Part shown: piece by piece, positions 41,730-49,850 of the stretch
How positions within the stretch are numbered: position 1 is the stretch's first letter
Layout: every line of letters starts with the position of its first letter
NCBI RefSeq assembly: GCF_003001815.1
Contig: NZ_PVMZ01000018.1
Coordinates: forward strand, 186,001 to 250,000
Length of the DNA stretch: 64,000 nucleotides
Direction: 5' to 3'
Origin: Actinoplanes italicus
GTDB lineage: Bacteria > Actinomycetota > Actinomycetes > Mycobacteriales > Micromonosporaceae
The notes under the pieces: model-generated
What the model saw: the letters and a program-made list of their open reading frames with translations, nothing else
Databases searched by the model: none
Told to the model about the DNA's origin: nothing
Translations under genes and position numbers: made by a program

Positions 41730-42499
41730 CGGTCGCGGAGCCCGGCCAGGATCGCGACCGACACGACCAGCAGGATCAGGCTCAGCACGACGGCTCCCTC
41801 CAGGTCACCGCTCTCCATGGTCTGGTAGACGGCGAGCGGCATCGTCTGCGTGACGCCCGGATAGTTTCCCGCGAACGTGATCGTCGCCCCGAACTCCCCC
41901 AGCGCCCGTGCCCAGCACAGCACCGCGCCCGCCGCGATCCCCGGCGCGACCAGCGGCAACGTCACATGCGTGAACGTCGTCCAGCGTTTCGAGCCGAGCG
42001 TGGCGGCCGCCTCCTCGTACCGGCTGTCGGCCCCGCGCAGCGCCCCCTCGACCGCGATCACCAGGAACGGCAGCGCCACGAACGACTCGGCGATCACCAC
42101 TGCGGCCGTCGTGAACGGCAGCGTGATCCCGAACGTCGCGTCGAGCCACTGCCCGACCAGCCCACGCCTGCCCAGCGCCAGCAGCAGCGCGATGCCGCCC
42201 ACGACCGGCGGCAGCACGAGCGGCACGGTGATCAGCGCCCGGACGAGCCGCCGCCCGGGGAACGTCACCCGCGCCAGCAGCCACGCCAGCGGCACGCCGA
42301 GCACCAGGCAGAGCACGGTCGCCAGCGTCGAGGTGAGCAGCGACAACCGCAGCGCGGTCACCACTCCCGGATCACCGAGCCGGTCGAACAGGGTCGCCCA
42401 CGGCGTGCGCGCGAGCAACCCCACGAGCGGCAGGATCAAGAAGACCAAACCCAGGACCGCAGGCACCAACAGGGGTACGGGTACGCGCGCCGACTTCAT
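41711..42499 (-). CDS. modB: Molybdate ABC transporter permease
   Basis: 262 residues with six membrane helices. The EAA loop is EEAAATLGSKRWTTFTHVTLPLVAPGI, which contacts ModC. Typical of the ModB/CysT family. It lies 5 bp after modA and overlaps modC by 19 bp, so the genes are translationally coupled. Confidence 0.95.
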   Translation of the reverse strand: MKSARVPVPLLVPAVLGLVFLILPLVGLLARTPWATLFDRLGDPGVVTALRLSLLTSTLATVLCLVLGVPLAWLLARVTFPGRRLVRALITVPLVLPPVVGGIALLLALGRRGLVGQWLDATFGITLPFTTAAVVIAESFVALPFLVIAVEGALRGADSRYEEAAATLGSKRWTTFTHVTLPLVAPGIAAGAVLCWARALGEFGATITFAGNYPGVTQTMPLAVYQTMESGDLEGAVVLSLILLVVSVAILAGLRDRWLTAP

Positions 42500-42504
42500 G
42501 ATCC

Positions 42505-43266
42505 TCAGGGTGCCTGGAATCCGGCGCCGGTGAGAACCGTGGCAGCCTCCGAGGAGAGCACGTAGTCGACGAACGCCCGCGCACCGGCCGGGTTCTTCGC
42601 GGTCTTCAGCACCACGATCGGATAGTCGTTGATCGCCTTCGCCGACTCGGGGAACTCGACCGCGTCGACATCGGCCGCCGACGCCTTCGCGTCGGTCCGG
42701 TAGACCAGGGCCGCGTCGACCTCACCGAGCTTCACCTTCGACAGCGCCGCCTTCACATCCTGTTCCAGCGTGACCGGGGTGACCTTCACACCGGACGCCT
42801 CGATCGCCGTCCTGGCCGCGGCCCCGCACGGAACCGCCTCGGCACACAGCGCCACCTTGAGGTCCGGCCTCGTCAGGCCGGCGAGCCCGGCGACGCCTTT
42901 CGGGTTGCCCTTGGCCACCACGATGACCAGCTGGTTCTTCACGAACGTGGCCGGTGTGCCGGCGTCGGTCACCGCCTGCATGTTCTTCGGTGACGCCGCC
43001 GCGAACACGTCAGCGGGCGCGCCCTCGTTGATCTGTGTGGCCAGCGCCGAACTGCCGGCGAAGTTGAACGTGACCGTGGTGCCCGGGTGCGCCACCTCGA
43101 ACCGCCTGCCGATCGTCGTGAACGACTCGGTCAGCGAGGCCGCCGCGAAGACGGTGATCGTCCCCGTGACGGCACTGCCGGACGCCATCGGTTCACCGGC
43201 CTTCCCGCCGCCGCATCCAGCGAGGGCCATCCCGGCCGTGAGCCCGGCGGCCACGGCGAAACGCAT
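42505..43266 (-). CDS. modA: Molybdate-binding lipoprotein
   Basis: 253 residues from ATG 43266. The signal peptide ends in a lipobox (LAGC, Cys at about 18), so the protein is lipid-anchored outside the membrane. Mature sequence begins TITVFAAASLTESFTTIGRRFE, the ModA hallmark; later come FNFAGSSALATQINEGAPADVFAAAS and VDAALVYRTDA, the anion-binding segments. It captures molybdate or tungstate for ModBC. 2 bp after the regulator gene stop. Confidence 0.95.
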   Translation of the reverse strand: MRFAVAAGLTAGMALAGCGGGKAGEPMASGSAVTGTITVFAAASLTESFTTIGRRFEVAHPGTTVTFNFAGSSALATQINEGAPADVFAAASPKNMQAVTDAGTPATFVKNQLVIVVAKGNPKGVAGLAGLTRPDLKVALCAEAVPCGAAARTAIEASGVKVTPVTLEQDVKAALSKVKLGEVDAALVYRTDAKASAADVDAVEFPESAKAINDYPIVVLKTAKNPAGARAFVDYVLSSEAATVLTGAGFQAP

Positions 43267-43268
43267 CC

Positions 43269-43688
43269 TCAACCGATCCTCCCCTTGTGAGACACGGGGC
43301 TGGATCGCTCCACGACCACCGTCGTCGACTTGATCACTGCCACGGCGACCGACCCGACCTGGAGATCGAGTTCGTCGACGGCTTCCCGGCTCATCAGCGA
43401 CACCACCCGGAACGGTCCGCACTGGATGTCCACCTGAGCCATGACGGTGTCCTTGACGACCGCCGTGACGATGCCGCGCAGCCGGTTGCGCGCCGACGAC
43501 TCGTCGGACCGCTCGTCGGGGTCGTTGCCCTTGGCCCGCACGAACGCGGCGAGCTCGACCCCGTCGATCATCCGGTGGCCGCCCTCGTCACGATCCGCCG
43601 GCAATCGCCCCGCGTCGATCCAGCGACGGACGGTGTCCGCACTGACGCCGAGCAGCTCCGCCGCCTCACCGATCCGAAACACCGTCAC
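43269..43688 (-). CDS. HTH-TOBE molybdate regulator of the mod operon
   Basis: 139 residues. Residues 1-60 are a MerR/excisionase-type HTH (FRIGEAAELLGVSADTVRRWIDAGRLPADRDEGGHR), not the ModE winged helix. Residues 70-130 are one TOBE/Mop domain (ARNRLRGIVTAVVKDTVMAQVDIQ, SVAVAVIKSTTVVVE) that binds molybdate. This is a known actinobacterial arrangement that replaces ModE; it probably represses the operon when molybdate is plentiful. GTG start with a -10 element at leaderless spacing and two direct repeats upstream. Confidence 0.92.
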   Translation of the reverse strand: MTVFRIGEAAELLGVSADTVRRWIDAGRLPADRDEGGHRMIDGVELAAFVRAKGNDPDERSDESSARNRLRGIVTAVVKDTVMAQVDIQCGPFRVVSLMSREAVDELDLQVGSVAVAVIKSTTVVVERSSPVSHKGRIG

Positions 43689-43694
43689 GGCAGC

Positions 43695-43700
43695 ACTCTA
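43695..43700 (-). promoter_or_regulatory. -10 element of the mod operon, leaderless
   Basis: TAGAGT on the minus strand, 6 nt before the GTG at 43688. Confidence 0.5.
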
Positions 43701-43707
43701 ACCCGCG

Positions 43708-43753
43708 GCACGTGCGAGCACTAATCTCTTTCAATGCCCGCATGTGCGAGCAC
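43708..43753. promoter_or_regulatory. Two direct repeats, candidate mod-operon operator
   Basis: On the minus strand GTGCTCGCACATGC and GTGCTCGCACGTGC (43740-43753 and 43708-43721) match at 13 of 14 positions, 32 bp apart, three helical turns. Each is itself partly palindromic (GTGC-TC-GCAC). They lie just upstream of the -10 of the HTH-TOBE gene and are the obvious target of its product. Confidence 0.6.
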
Positions 43754-43788
43754 GGCATGCGGTGGTGCGCAGCAGTTGCGGCAGGGGG

Positions 43789-45138
43789 TCAGCGCGCGGG
43801 CTGCAGGGCGGGGTGCGGGAGGGCGGCGGCGACCCGGTCGGCCTGAGCGCGGATCTCCGGGACGGCCGTGGCCTCCCACAGACGGCCCCGGCGCAGCGGC
43901 CCGACCACCCACAGGCCGGGGCGGGCCTGACCGTTCTCGTCGGTGTCGATGCCGAGGTTGTGCGGGCCGGTGCGGACCAGGCCGTCGGTGAGCAGGCCCG
44001 CCAGCAGCGGACCGGCCGAGCACGGCAGCGGCCCGGGCCCGGTGCAGGTGATCACGGCGCCGTAGCGACGCGGCGCGGCGCCCTCGACGACGACGGTGAG
44101 GCCGCCGTCCGGGTGCGGTTCGATCGAGACGAGACGGCCGGCGCGGAGGCGGAGCAACCCCTGATCACGCAGGGAGGCGAAGCGGGCGGCCGCGGGTGGT
44201 GCCATCCGGTGGCGGTGGACCTCCCAGTATCGCTGGGCGTGCCGCAGGAACCGTTCGCGCGCGGCCGGATCGAGGGTGTTCCACAGGTGGTCGGCGCGGG
44301 TGCGCACGTGGTCGACCACGGCGGTCCAGTCGGCGCCGGCCTCGACGGCGGCACGAACCCGGCGCACCAGCGGCGCGAGGGCCGCGCCGGCCGGAAGATC
44401 AAGGGCGACGGGGGCGGCGGGCAGCGCCGGATGGGCCAGCGGCGGGAGGCCACGGCGGGAAAGAGCCTCGACGGGTACGCGACGCGAGCCCCGCGTCAGC
44501 GTCAGTGCGACGTCGACGGCGGTTAGGCCGGTGCCGAGCAGCAGCACCGGCTGGTCGACGGGTACCGCGTCGAGGGCTCCGGGCGCCCACGGGTCGGCGA
44601 CGAACGCCACGTCCCGGCGGGCGGCCTCGCTCACCCCGGACGGCACGCACGGCGGCGGGTTGCCGAGTGCCAGGACCACGTGCTCGGCGAGCGTCTCGGT
44701 ACCCGAGTCGTCGGTGACGAGATAGCCGCGCGTGCCCGCGCGTACCCCGATGGCGGTGGCCCGATGATGCGCCGACCGGGACCGATCCGCATGGGTGAAC
44801 TGGTCGGCGAGATATTCACCGAAGACGGACCGGGGCAGGAAATCGGTCGGCTCGGCGGCCCGGCCACGGGCGCGGCACCAGCGGAGCAGGTGCTCGGGGT
44901 CGCGGGCGTCGGCGCTCATCGCGGCGGCGCGGGAGTTGAGCAGGTGCCAGGGCTCGGCAGCACCGTAGGCGACTCCCCGGCCGGGCCGGCTCTCCGGCGA
45001 GATCAGGACTGTCCGCCATGCGGAATCCCGCGCGATCGCGCGGGCGGTGAGCACTCCGCTCGCTCCGCCACCGATGATCGCGACAGTGCCGGGATCAGCG
45101 TCCAGACCCGGGGCGCTGCGGGTGACGGTGCTGGTCAT
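43789..45138 (-). CDS. FAD/NAD(P)-binding oxidoreductase (PF13454 type)
   Basis: 449 residues. An N-terminal Rossmann motif (VAIIGGGASGVLTARAIA) near residue 21, then SPESRPGRGVAYGAAEPWHLLNSRAAAM, characteristic of this family, whose members include HI0933-like and SidA-like flavoproteins. LLLGTGLTAVDVALTL is a second Rossmann motif, for NAD(P). The middle (270-360) is helical. Substrate unknown. It is upstream of a convergent-free stretch and has a hairpin in its leader. Confidence 0.85.
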   Translation of the reverse strand: MTSTVTRSAPGLDADPGTVAIIGGGASGVLTARAIARDSAWRTVLISPESRPGRGVAYGAAEPWHLLNSRAAAMSADARDPEHLLRWCRARGRAAEPTDFLPRSVFGEYLADQFTHADRSRSAHHRATAIGVRAGTRGYLVTDDSGTETLAEHVVLALGNPPPCVPSGVSEAARRDVAFVADPWAPGALDAVPVDQPVLLLGTGLTAVDVALTLTRGSRRVPVEALSRRGLPPLAHPALPAAPVALDLPAGAALAPLVRRVRAAVEAGADWTAVVDHVRTRADHLWNTLDPAARERFLRHAQRYWEVHRHRMAPPAAARFASLRDQGLLRLRAGRLVSIEPHPDGGLTVVVEGAAPRRYGAVITCTGPGPLPCSAGPLLAGLLTDGLVRTGPHNLGIDTDENGQARPGLWVVGPLRRGRLWEATAVPEIRAQADRVAAALPHPALQPAR

Positions 45139-45475
45139 CGCGGTGCCGCCGCGATCGATGGCCGCTCGGTACAGTGGTCCGGCATCGCGCCCTCCGGGGG
45201 TGTGAGACTGCCCCCAGCAAACCACAAACCCCACAGGTTTTGTAGGTGATGCTCGGCGTGTCACGGAGAGTTCACCGGCGCCCCGAGATGCGTATCCGCA
45301 TTTGATTTTGTCGGACGTTAATACATAAGTCTTTCTGCAAATAGGTGTTAACCAATGGGGTCTTTTCGCGCAGGTCCAACGTGGATATGGTGATCACCGC
45401 TTTTGGAACTACGGGGGGTAACCAAAGCGCAACACGTCGACACCCCCTGCCCCTCGCTGGAAGGACACCCCAGTC
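45139..45475. other. AT-rich intergenic region between divergent genes
   Basis: 337 bp without a gene. Nearer the flavoprotein there is a leader hairpin and an ACAAACC-rich tract (45217-45240). Nearer the SnoaL-like gene, 45300-45415 is the most AT-rich stretch in the window (TTGATTTTG, TTAATACATAAG, TTAACCAATGG), with a possible -35 TTGATT (45302) and -10 CATAAG (45324), 16 bp apart. No operator palindrome is obvious. Confidence 0.5.
45194..45217 (-). promoter_or_regulatory. Leader hairpin before the flavoprotein gene
   Basis: On the minus strand CTGGGGG and CCCCCGG pair (one G-T) across a 10-nt loop, 55 nt before the ATG. It could be a transcript leader element or attenuator; I match no known riboswitch. 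Confidence 0.35.
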
Positions 45476-46117
45476 TTGTCTGAGACGCCGCTGTGGCTGC
45501 AGGGCCGTGACGCCGTGATCGAGGCCGCCGACCCGTCCGAGTTCCGCCACGGCACCCCGGACTACCACCTGTCACACATCGTGATGCCCGAACAGCGCAC
45601 CACCGACCACGCCCCGGGTTCATTGGAGGCGATCGTCGAGTCGATCGTGCAGGTCTTCGAGATGGAGGTCTCACACAAGAAGGACCCGGCGACCTGGGTC
45701 TCGATGGTCAGCGAGCACTTCCGCACCAACATCAACGGCGGCGGCTGGGCATCGGCGCAGGACATCGCCGACCAGGGCTCGTACAACGTGCTCATCGGCG
45801 ACTCGCCCTTCTACCGGGTGGGCAAGGAGTCGTTCGACAGCCAGCACGACATCTTCCACGGCGCGTTCCCGAACGGCTTCTACTGGGAGGTCCTCGAGGT
45901 CCTCAGCCCGCCTCCGGTGGTCACCTTCAAGTGGCGGCACTGGGGCGCCTTCGAGGGCGAGTACCACGGCTACCAGCCCGACGGCAAAACCATCGAGATG
46001 TACGGCATGAGCGTCGCCAAGGTGAACGACGACCTCAAGCTGCTCGAGGTCGAGCACTACTACGACCCGAACGCGTTCCTCGGCAAGCTGACCGGCGGCT
46101 GCCCGATCGCCCACTGA
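45476..46117 (+). CDS. SnoaL-like (polyketide cyclase fold) protein
   Basis: 213 residues from TTG, supported by the GGAAGGA ribosome-binding site 9-10 nt upstream. The core has EAIVESIVQVFEMEVSHKKDPATW, FHGAFPNGFYWEVLEVLSPPPVVTFKWRHWGAFEGEY and EMYGMSVAKVNDDLKLLEVEHYYDPN, the helix and curved-sheet elements of the NTF2/SnoaL ester-cyclase group. The His and Asp residues in the pocket (His in FKWRHWG) are compatible with an enzyme. Substrate unknown. AT-rich promoter region upstream. Confidence 0.85.
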   Translation: MSETPLWLQGRDAVIEAADPSEFRHGTPDYHLSHIVMPEQRTTDHAPGSLEAIVESIVQVFEMEVSHKKDPATWVSMVSEHFRTNINGGGWASAQDIADQGSYNVLIGDSPFYRVGKESFDSQHDIFHGAFPNGFYWEVLEVLSPPPVVTFKWRHWGAFEGEYHGYQPDGKTIEMYGMSVAKVNDDLKLLEVEHYYDPNAFLGKLTGGCPIAH

Positions 46118-46119
46118 TC

Positions 46120-46292
46120 CTCGCGACGCCGGCCTCTCAGCCAGTCCACGACCTGGGCGGCGTGGGAGGCCGGCTCGCTGATCGGGTGGAAGACGTGCTC
46201 GATCGCCCCGTCGGAGACGATCAGCGTCAGCCGCCGTAGAGGGTCATCCCGCCCGCCTCGCTGACCCGCACCCACGGGTACGGGTCGGACAC
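46120..46292 (-). pseudogene. Peroxiredoxin relic (C-terminal part) with a frameshift
   Basis: Two frames give one continuous homology: SDPYPWVRVSEAGGMTLY, then after a shift RRLTLIVSDGAIEHVFHPI and SEPASHAAQVVDWLRGRR. Peroxiredoxins end with GMTLYRRLTLVV..DG.IEHVFYPVFPPDRHAEEVLAWL. The shift lies at CTCTAC-GGCGG (about 46233), where one missing C would restore the frame. The N-terminal half with the active Cys is gone. The remnant fills the gap between two convergent genes. Confidence 0.6.
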
Positions 46293-46295
46293 CGG

Positions 46296-47153
46296 TCACC
46301 AGCCGCCCTCGAAGAAGGCCGCCAGCGCGGGCACCGGATCGAGCGCCGTCGTCGTGTTCGCCACCGCGATGACACCCGCCAGCAGCGGCAACAGCGACGC
46401 GAGCACACCGTACGAGGCCAGCACCCGACGTGCCCACCGGTCCGGCCGGGGTGTCGCCGCGAACCGCCGCCACAGCAGCACCCCGGCGACGGCGAGCCCG
46501 GCCGCCACCACCGTGGCGATCACCGCCATCGCGATGTGATAGCGGGTGAAGTCGTCGACCAGGACCGTGAGCGCGGCCGGCGCCGGCCCGTCGCCGGCCA
46601 ATCCCTGACGGACCTGTTCCAGCGTCACGGCCGCCGGCCCGCCCGGTGAGCCGTCGACCAGCATCGGCAGCAGCGAGGCGAACGGCGTCACCATGCCCTG
46701 CACGTTCGCCATCACCAGGGCCAGCGAGAACAGCGCGAGCAGGGTGACCAGCACACCCGCCGACGCCAGGGCCGCCTGCCGTGGCACGCCGAGCCGGCCG
46801 GCCCGGGCGAAGGCCCGCCACAGCCGGACTCCGAGAACGGTCAGCACGAGCAGCAGCGCTCCGGCGGTCACCGCCTTGACCAGGTGATAGCGCAGCCAGT
46901 AGTCGACGACGCCGTCCAGATCCGGGGTGAACGCCGGACCACCGGAGCGCCAGTAGCCACCGAAGGCCGCACCGAAGGCGTCCCGGAGCCCGGCCTCCCC
47001 GGCGAAGCCACCGGACGGCCCGATCCCCGCGATCAGCGGTGGCGCGACGACGAAGGCGGCCGCGAGAACGACCACGAGGACGGGCGACCACACCGGGCTC
47101 AGCCGGACACGCACGCGACTCCACATCCGACGCACGGTAGCCACCGAAGTCAC
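46296..47153 (-). CDS. Membrane protein, about five helices, two pseudo-symmetric halves
   Basis: 285 residues, GTG start. Hydrophobic segments at about 25-45, 93-108, 133-150, 205-228 and 246-266. Two similar blocks (YWLRYHLVKAVTAGALLLVLTVLGVRLW and DDFTRYHIAMAVIATVVAAGLAVAGVLLW) suggest internal duplication. Family not recognised. It is followed at the 3' side by the peroxiredoxin relic. Confidence 0.7.
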   Translation of the reverse strand: MTSVATVRRMWSRVRVRLSPVWSPVLVVVLAAAFVVAPPLIAGIGPSGGFAGEAGLRDAFGAAFGGYWRSGGPAFTPDLDGVVDYWLRYHLVKAVTAGALLLVLTVLGVRLWRAFARAGRLGVPRQAALASAGVLVTLLALFSLALVMANVQGMVTPFASLLPMLVDGSPGGPAAVTLEQVRQGLAGDGPAPAALTVLVDDFTRYHIAMAVIATVVAAGLAVAGVLLWRRFAATPRPDRWARRVLASYGVLASLLPLLAGVIAVANTTTALDPVPALAAFFEGGW

Positions 47154-47178
47154 CCCGGCGGCCCTGCCCTGGTGTCCG

Positions 47179-47262
47179 GTGACGCTGCTGCTGAAACTCG
47201 TGCTGGCCCCGCTGCTCGTGGCCGGGTCGACGCTTGCCGGGCGGCGCTGGCGCGACCGGTGC
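47179..47262 (+). pseudogene. 5' fragment of a small membrane protein (GlpM/DUF3147-like)
   Basis: MTLLLKLVLAPLLVAGSTLAGRRW looks like the first helix and conserved RRW of a family of small membrane proteins that usually start MLLKLLLxPLLVxxxxLAGRRWGP. After RRW the frame continues as low-complexity Arg/Pro/Gly and has no more helices; the Lrp gene end follows. Only the start of the gene remains. Low confidence because the fragment is short. Confidence 0.35.
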
Positions 47263-47294
47263 CCTGGCCGTCCACCTGTGCCGGCGGGTGCTGG

Positions 47295-47756
47295 TCAGGC
47301 CGGCAGCGGGGAGACCTGTTTGGTCACTCCGAAGGCGAACGTCGTCTCGATCGAGGCCAGGCCGGGGATGGTCCGCAGCCGGGTCCGCACGAACGTCTCG
47401 TACGACGAGAACGAATCGATCGTGACCTTGAGCAGATAGTCCTGGTCACCGGCGAGCAGGTAGGCCTCGACGATCTCGGCGGTCTGCCGGATCCGTGCCT
47501 CGACCCGTTCGACGACGTCCTGGCCGTGGGTCTCGAGGGTGATCCGGACGAACGCAGTGATCGGCAGGCCCACCGCCTCCTGGTCGACGACGGCCCGGTA
47601 GCCGGCGATCACCCCGGACTCCTCCAGCAGCCGGACCCGGCGCAGACACGGTGACGGGGACAGCCCTACCCGGTCGGCGAGCTCCTGGTTGCTGATCCGG
47701 CCGTCGCGCTGCAACTCGAGCAGGATCCGGCGGTCGATGTCGTCCAGGTCTCTCAT
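47295..47756 (-). CDS. Lrp/AsnC-family regulator
   Basis: 153 residues. Winged HTH at 1-60 (DIDRRILLELQRDGRISNQELADRVGLSPSPCLRRVRLLEESGVI) and the RAM/ACT-like domain after (AFVRITLETHGQDVVERVEARI, AYLLAGDQDYLLKVTI). Binds an amino acid. Divergent from an EamA transporter followed by an aminotransferase. A perfect palindrome lies just upstream of its ATG, probably for autorepression. Confidence 0.93.
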   Translation of the reverse strand: MRDLDDIDRRILLELQRDGRISNQELADRVGLSPSPCLRRVRLLEESGVIAGYRAVVDQEAVGLPITAFVRITLETHGQDVVERVEARIRQTAEIVEAYLLAGDQDYLLKVTIDSFSSYETFVRTRLRTIPGLASIETTFAFGVTKQVSPLPA

Positions 47757-47757
47757 G

Positions 47758-47772
47758 TGGCAGATTCTGCCA
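47758..47772. promoter_or_regulatory. 15-bp palindrome at the Lrp gene start
   Basis: TGGCAGA-T-TCTGCCA, perfect and 1 bp before the Lrp start codon. Binding there would block the ribosome site and RNA polymerase, so it is the best candidate for autoregulation. Confidence 0.55.
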
Positions 47773-47825
47773 AAGCGGCTACCGATCACGCATGAATTAG
47801 CAATCGGCTGCCCCGACTGACGGCC

Positions 47826-47831
47826 TAGCGT
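47826..47831 (+). promoter_or_regulatory. -10 element of the EamA gene, leaderless
   Basis: TAGCGT, 7 nt before the ATG at 47839. Confidence 0.5.
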
Positions 47832-47838
47832 TCCACAT

Positions 47839-48771
47839 ATGCGAAGAGGACTTGCCGCGATGGCGGTGACCGTCGCGGTGTGGGCGGCGTTCGCGCTCGG
47901 CATCCGCGGGATCGGCACGTCCTCACTGACCACGATGGACGCCGCGCTGATCCGCTTCGTCACGCCGTTGCTGCTGCTCAGTCCCTGGATCCCGGGCACG
48001 CTGCGGCGGTTGCGCGGCGAACGGCCGACGGTCCTGGCGGGGATGTGTGCCGGGGCGGGACTTCCTTTCTTCCTGGTGGCCGCGGCCGGTGGGCGCCTGA
48101 CCAGTGCGGCGCTCGTGGGGCTCGTCATTCCGGGTACCGTCCCGATCTTCGTGGCGCTTCTCGCGTACCGCATCAGGGGTTCGAAGATCAGTAGGCCGCA
48201 AGTGGCCGCACTCACCGGAATCCTCGCGGGCGTCGCGCTCGCCGGCGGCCGGCCGGCCGGCACCGGCACTCTCGTGCTGATCCTGGCGGGCGCCTTCTGG
48301 GCGGTCTACACCATGTCGCTGCGGGTCACCGTTCTCGATCCGGTGGGTACGGTCATCGCGCTCTGCCTGCCGTCGGCCCTGGTGTCCGCCCTGTCGATCA
48401 TGACCGGCGCGGCCGATTCGAACCTGATCCACGCAACCGCCGCCGCCGGTGACGTCCTGCTCTACCTGGTGACGCAGGGTGCCGGGGTGGGCGTGCTGGC
48501 CGCGCTCTGCTATCCGATCGCGATCCGCCGTCTGGGCAGTCGCACCGCCGCGAGCCTGGGTGCGCTGAGCCCGGTCGTCACCGCGTTGGCCGCCTTGCCC
48601 CTGTTCGGCGAACCGTTCACCGGGATTCCGGGGTTCGTCCTGGTCATCGCCGGTGTCGTCGCCTTCAACCTGATGCCGGCTCGATCTGAAGGAACCGCCG
48701 CTCATGCTGCTGACCAGTCCCCGCACCACGACCGACCCGCTCTGGCAGCTGACGGCCGACTGCGCACGTGA
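47839..48771 (+). CDS. EamA-family transporter (DMT superfamily)
   Basis: 310 residues, ten hydrophobic segments in two EamA repeats. The first repeat includes LIRFVTPLLLLSPW and RLTSAALVGLVIPGTVPIFVALLAY; the second includes GAFWAVYTMSLRV and LGALSPVVTALAALPLFGEPFTGIPGFVLVIAGV. The hydrophilic tail (300-310) overlaps the aminotransferase start by 68 bp. With the Lrp gene it makes an amino-acid exporter module of the kind seen in actinomycetes. Confidence 0.92.
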   Translation: MRRGLAAMAVTVAVWAAFALGIRGIGTSSLTTMDAALIRFVTPLLLLSPWIPGTLRRLRGERPTVLAGMCAGAGLPFFLVAAAGGRLTSAALVGLVIPGTVPIFVALLAYRIRGSKISRPQVAALTGILAGVALAGGRPAGTGTLVLILAGAFWAVYTMSLRVTVLDPVGTVIALCLPSALVSALSIMTGAADSNLIHATAAAGDVLLYLVTQGAGVGVLAALCYPIAIRRLGSRTAASLGALSPVVTALAALPLFGEPFTGIPGFVLVIAGVVAFNLMPARSEGTAAHAADQSPHHDRPALAADGRLRT

Positions 48772-49846
48772 TGCCCGGCCGGACGTCCTCGACCTGCTCG
48801 TCGGTGTCTACCGGGACGACTCCGGCACCGCTCCGGTGATGGACGCGGTCCGCACCGCCGAACTACGGCTGGCGCGCCGGTCGCCGTCGAAGGCCTACGT
48901 CGGCCCGGCCGGCAACGAACGTTTCCTGGAGACGATGTCGGCGCTGCTGTTCGCCGACGCAAGGCTGTCGGCGCGGGCCGCGGGGGTCCAGACGGTCGCC
49001 GGTACGGGCGCGTTGCGCCTGCTCGCCGAGCTGCTGGCGGCCACCGGGCCGGACCGGACCGTGCTGCTGGGCACGCCCGCCTACGTCAACCATCCGGCGA
49101 TCCTGGCGGCGGCCGGTCTGCGCACGGAACTCCATCGGGTCACCCCGGACGGCTCGGCGATGCTGGCGGCCGTGGACGCGGCACGGCCCGGTGACGTGCT
49201 GCTGCTGCAGGGCTGCTGCCACAACCCGACCGGGCTGAGCATGCCGCCCGCCCTCTGGGACCGGCTGGCCGCGGCACTCGCCCGGCGTGGTGTGGTGCCC
49301 TTCGTCGACCAGGCCTATTTCGGGCTCGGCGACGGCCTCGACGAGGATCTGGAGGGGATGCGCCGGCTGCTGCGGGACGTCCCGGACGCGGTCGTGGCGG
49401 TGAGCGGGTCGAAGGCGTGGGGTCTCTACAGCGAGCGGACCGGGTGCGCGTTCGTCCTGGGCGACGACGCGGGGCGGCGCGAGCAGGCGCGTACCCTGCT
49501 GGAGAACATCGCCCGGGCCAGCTATTCGCAGCCACCGGCGCACGGCGCCGCGATCGTGGAGGAGATCCTCACCGATCCGGCGCTGACCGTCCGCTGGCGG
49601 GCCGAGCTGGAATCCATGCGACAGCGCCTCGGCGGCCTGCGCGACGGCCTGGCCGCGCTCACCGGCTTCGCCGGTCTCGGCGATCAGCGCGGCATGTTCC
49701 TCACCCTTCCCCTGGACCCGGCGGCGATGCGGAGCCTGCGTTCCGACCATGGGGTGTACGGGCTGCCGTCCGGCCGCATCAACCTGGCCGGGATCCCGTC
49801 GTCACGTCTGACGGGGGTGGCCGCCGCGATCCGCGCCGTCGCCTGA
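48704..49846 (+). CDS. Aromatic/aspartate-type aminotransferase
   Basis: 380 residues. Fold type I, aspartate-aminotransferase (TyrB/AspC) subgroup: KAYVGPAGNERFLETMSALLF near the start, CHNPTGLSMPPALW (substrate carboxylate), FVDQAYFGLGDGLDEDLEGMRRL, and the Schiff-base lysine in VSGSKAWGLYSERTG. The final Arg is in GLPSGRINLAGI. GAAGGA precedes the ATG. It overlaps the EamA gene, so it probably makes or degrades the amino acid that EamA exports. Confidence 0.92.
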   Translation: MLLTSPRTTTDPLWQLTADCARDARPDVLDLLVGVYRDDSGTAPVMDAVRTAELRLARRSPSKAYVGPAGNERFLETMSALLFADARLSARAAGVQTVAGTGALRLLAELLAATGPDRTVLLGTPAYVNHPAILAAAGLRTELHRVTPDGSAMLAAVDAARPGDVLLLQGCCHNPTGLSMPPALWDRLAAALARRGVVPFVDQAYFGLGDGLDEDLEGMRRLLRDVPDAVVAVSGSKAWGLYSERTGCAFVLGDDAGRREQARTLLENIARASYSQPPAHGAAIVEEILTDPALTVRWRAELESMRQRLGGLRDGLAALTGFAGLGDQRGMFLTLPLDPAAMRSLRSDHGVYGLPSGRINLAGIPSSRLTGVAAAIRAVA

Positions 49847-49850
49847 CGTC

